DNA of 64,000 nucleotides, taken from contig CM042018.1 in the NCBI GenBank assembly GCA_023525975.1, forward strand, positions 104,772,001-104,836,000. The letters run 5' to 3'. The translations under genes and the position numbers were made by a program. The DNA is from Smallanthus sonchifolius. Its lineage: Eukaryota > Streptophyta > Magnoliopsida > Asterales > Asteraceae. Under the pieces are notes generated by a model. The model was not told where the DNA came from and made no database searches. It worked only from the letters and a program-made list of their open reading frames with translations. Below, piece by piece: positions 60,560 through 64,000 of the stretch (within the stretch, counting starts at the first letter, position 1; the number at the start of each line of letters is the position of its first letter).

Positions 60560-61745
60560 ATGGCTAGAGCAAAGAGAGGTGGTCGCATTAGGGGTCGTAC
60601 TGGTCGTCGAGGCCGGCCGCCAGGTAACCGAAACCGTCATGAGGAAAGTGAACACTCCCGCAATGAGACTGAATCGGTGCACGTGGAGCATAATGACAGT
60701 GGGAACCATGAGTCGGTTCATAACGATGCCCATAATGAGGCGCTTGAGTTGGAACATATTGTGAAGGAAGCTATCGCGGCAGAGTTTACTTCAATCTTGA
60801 AGAAAGTTCTACCAGAAGCACTGGGCGAGGCCCTTAAAGAGTTTGATATAGGGAAGAAAGAGAAGAAAGAGGAAAGCAGCAAGAGAACTGAAGTCATTGA
60901 TAGTGACGATTCTGATTATGAAATGGCAACTCGGGGTTGTAACTATAAGTCCTTTCGGGGGTGTGACCCGCCTAAGTATGATGGACGTAAAGACGTCATT
61001 GCCACTTTCGATCGGATGGAGAGGATGAACGGGGTGATCAACATTAGTGAGTGCCGTGATGACCAAGCGGTCAAGTTTTCCGCTCACTCATTCACTAATG
61101 AGGCGTTAAGTTGGTGGATATTAATTGAAAGAATCAAGTCTTCTGCTGAAATGAAAAAGATGAAATGGGATGACATGAAAAGGCTACTGATCACTAAGTT
61201 CTGCCCGCATTACGAAATTGACAGAGTTGAGAGAGAATTTCTGGGGCTCTGTGCTGGCAGTATGACTCATCGCCGGTACACCTCCAAATACCAAGAGTTG
61301 GCTCAGTTGGTTCCACATCTGGTGGACACTGAGGAAAAGAGGATCAAGTATTACATCAAGGGACTACCACAGATGGTCCGTATGCACGTTAAAGCAAATG
61401 CTCCTTCAAGCTTCGAATCTGTGGTATCACTTGCTGGCACAGTTTATGATAACTTCGAATCCACGGATCCGCCCATTGAGAAGAAAGTGACTAATGTCGT
61501 TAAGCGGCCAGCAAAGGAGTGGGCGGGACCGAAGACAAAGAATATGAGGATTAAGATGGAACTGATTGTGCTAAGTGTCGGCGAAAGCACTCCGGGGAGT
61601 GTCGTATGGGTCTGAACATGTGTTACCGATGTGGGAAGACGGGGCATTACTCTCGAGAGTGTCCTGGTGCACCGTCATGCTATAACTGTGGAATCCCTGG
61701 CCATCTGGCCAAGGACTGTCGTAAGCCTAAAATTGCTGGCACAGA
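60560..61745 (+). pseudogene. E4 gag with three zinc knuckles
   Basis: ATG at 60560 opens MARAKRGGRIRGRTGRRGRP, a basic N-terminus shared with E2. An acidic/lysine-rich stretch follows (EALKEFDIGKKEKKEESS), then the capsid domain (GCNYKSFRGCDPPKYDGRKD, NEALSWW, HRRYTSKYQELAQLVPHLVD). Near 61555 the frame shifts by one base, after which three CCHC knuckles read CAKCRRKHSGEC, CYRCGKTGHYSREC and CYNCGIPGHLAKDC. Three knuckles is more than the two seen in E3. Only one frame break is visible in gag. Confidence 0.9.
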
Positions 61746-64000
61746 GAAAGGAAAAGAGGCCGAGAAGTCAAAGGCAAGGACCCGAGCGTATGCACTGACA
61801 CAAGAAGAAGCTAGGGGCGATCCAGATGTGGTGTCAGGTACGTTCATCCTTGATCATACCTTTGTATTTGCACTATTTGATTCGGGTGCCAGTAGGAGTT
61901 TTATATCATCCTCCATATGTAGAAGAATGAAATGCAAAGTTAATAAAGTAGAACATGCCTTTAATGTGGAAACTGCAGTGGGCAAGACCAGGGTAGTAAA
62001 TGAATTGGTAGATAATTGCACGATAAAAATACATGGCCATAGATTCCCAGTTAGGTTATATATTATGACCTTAGGTGGGTTTGATATAGTTTTGGGTATG
62101 GATTGGTTGGCTGCCAACGAAGCCCAGATTGTATGTAGACAAAAAATTGTTCAGCTCAAAGCTCCAGACGGTAGCGAAGTTTTGGTTTACGGGGATCGTG
62201 ACGGTTCGTTAACGAACGTCATATCGATGATAAAGGCAGAGAAGTATATAGGGCGCGGATGCGAGGCCTACCTGGCCTATGTGATAGACAATGATTTAAA
62301 AGTGAAAGAGTTGAAAGATGTACCAGTGGTATGTAATTTTCCGGAGGTGTTTCTTGAGGAGTTACATGGGTTACCACCTGACCGGGAGACAGAGTTCCAG
62401 ATAGACTTAGTGCCAGGTGCCTAGCCCGTGGCAAAAGCACCGTACCGGCTTGCTCCTCGGGAGATGAAAGAGCTAATGATACAGTTGGAAGAAATTTTGG
62501 ATAGGGGTTTTATCAGGCCGAGCATTTCTCCATGGGGTGCTCCGGTTCTGTTTGTAAAGAAGAAAGATGGTGTCATGAGAATGTGCATCGACTACAGAGA
62601 GTTGAACAAACGTACAGTAAAGAACAAATATCCGCTACCAAGGATCGATGATCTGTTCGACCAACTACAAGGTGCTAGATGGTTCTTCAATATCGATATG
62701 CGGTCCGGGTATCATCAGTTAAAGGTAAGGGAAGAGGACATACCTAAGACAACGTTTCGCACATGGTATGGGCATTACGAATTCCGCGTGATGTCATTTG
62801 GTTTGACCAATGCTCCAGCAACATTCATGAGTATGATGAACCAAGTGTGTAGACCGATGTTGGATAGGTCAGTGATAGTATTCATAGATGACATACTTGT
62901 TTATTCGAAGAGTGAAGGTGACCATGCTTGCCATCTTCGAGAAGTACTAGAGATGCTACAGAAAGAAAAGTTGTATGCCAAGTTCTCCAAATGTGTGTTC
63001 TGGCTTAAGGAAGTCCAATTCTTAGGTCACGTTATTAACGCAGACGGCATTATGGTTGACCCGGCTAAGATAGAGGCGGTACACGAATGGGAAATCCCGA
63101 AGACACCAACCGATATTCGGAGTTTTCTGGGATTGGCAGGTTACTATCGAAGGTTCATTCAGGACTTCTCGAGAATAGCCTCGCCACTGACAAGGTTGAC
63201 ACGTAAGGAAGTAAAGTACGAATGAGGTCATGCCCAGTCTAAAGCATTTGAAGAGTTAAAGAAAAAGTTGACCCAAGCCCCAGTGTTAGCATTACCCGAC
63301 GGTAACGAGGACCTTGTGGTATATTCTGACGCTTCAGGATAGGGGTTAGGGTGTGTTTTGATGCAGAGGGGAAAGGTGATCGCGTATGCGTCACGGCAGC
63401 TAAAGATTCATGAAGTTAACTACCCGAATCACGATTTGGAGCTCGTGGTAGTTGTCTTCGCGCTAAAGATTTGGAGGCATTACCTTTATGGGGTAAAATG
63501 CACAATTTATTCGGATCACAAGAGCTTGAAGCATTTCTTTGAGCAGAAAGACCTGAATATGCGACAATGTGGTGGTTAGAATTGTTGAAAGACTATGATT
63601 GTGAGATCCTATACCACCCGGGAAAGGCGAATGTGGTCGCTGATGCCCTAAGTCGTAAGGAGACTCATTCTCCTATTAGGGTGAAAGCGTAACAGTTGGT
63701 GATAACCCCAGATTTTATGGCAGAGCTAGAAAAAGCACAGACAGAAGCACTAAAGGAAGAGAACCTAAAGAAAGAAAGAATGGTCGGTCAACAGATGAAG
63801 TTACAAATAAACACTCATGGAGTGAGGACCAGATGTGGTCGCATGTGGGTACCGAAGGACGGAGAGATTAGGGCCAAAGTACTTGACGAGGCCCATAAGT
63901 CTCGATATTCCATCTACCCAGGAACTACGAAAATGTACCAGGATTTGAAGAAAGAGTATTGGTGGCCTAACATGAAGAATGATGTGGCCGGATACGTAAG
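61746..64000 (+). pseudogene. E4 pol: protease, RT, RNase H, start of integrase
   Basis: It runs on from the knuckles in the same frame: protease DSGASRSF (61880 on), RT (FVKKKDGVMRMCIDYRELN, FIDDILVYS at 62881), RNase H (YSDASG, KVIAYASRQLKIHEVNYP), the H2C2 region (DEAHKSRYSIYPG, KKEYWWPNMKND) and the window end. TAG 62422-62424, TGA 63223-63225 and TAG 63340-63342 lie in frame; a frameshift lies near 63570 and another TAA near 63690. The RT catalytic FIDD is intact, unlike E2. No gag-pol frame change occurs at the protease start. Confidence 0.92.

Larger units (their letters stand above)
57867..64000 (+). mobile_element. Ty3/gypsy retrotransposon E4 (Tekay/Del-like), truncated by window end
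   Basis: The LTR starts TGTAACATCCCG inside a (TA)n/(TG)n run, followed by PBS, gag and pol to the window edge in the integrase zinc region. The 3' LTR and TSD lie outside. Gag and pol are closely related to E2. At least three nonsense codons and two frameshifts are present. Confidence 0.92.

Overview
The window is plant nuclear DNA, AT-rich and made almost entirely of transposable elements. The retroelements are Ty3/gypsy chromovirus-like elements of the Tekay/Del kind, with LTRs beginning TGTAACATCCC or TGTAACATTTC and initiator-Met primer binding sites of the form TTGGTATCAGAGC. With them are Helitrons, MULEs and MITEs. A eudicot is likely. Asteraceae is my guess from general familiarity, not something the sequence proves. 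I see no intact host gene.

Layout. 1-7140: three minus-strand Helitron-like units; the first carries the 3' exons of a YJU2/CCDC94-type splicing factor. 7146-7702: a foldback MITE with a G-rich, telomere-like core. 7722-51316: the broken body of one large MULE. It holds a plus-strand Ulp1-like cysteine protease gene (8396-37179) that converges on a minus-strand FAR1/MURA-like transposase gene (50911-38356). Three LTR retrotransposons have landed inside it: E1 (10074-20122, minus, TSD TCAAT), E2 (24403-35525, plus, TSD ACATG, itself carrying a 2.1-kb solo LTR with TSD TGATC) and E3 (39419-48350, plus, TSD ATTAC). Without them the MULE would be about 13.5 kb. 51321-53282: a non-autonomous TIR element carrying 14-3-3 exons. 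53318-56853: a degenerate TIR element. 56898-57386 and 57404-57835: two MITEs. From 53318 on, the elements are separated by (TA)n runs. 57867-64000: retrotransposon E4, running off the right edge.

How the parts fit. The transposase and protease pseudogenes belong to one element: both introns and flanks carry the same short palindrome, TTACACATGTGTAA. The adjacent 14-3-3 element shares that palindrome, and its TIR resembles a terminal sequence at the MULE's right edge. The simplest reading is an autonomous MULE next to a derivative that captured host exons, both now dead. The four retroelements are decayed to different degrees: E3 has one visible nonsense codon, the others several.

A second recurring theme is that several LTR families carry tandem arrays of short inverted repeats. 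In E2 and the solo LTR the arrays lie downstream of a clear TATA box, so they would sit in the transcribed leader. All coordinates and repeat matches were read by eye, so boundaries without a stated TSD are approximate.
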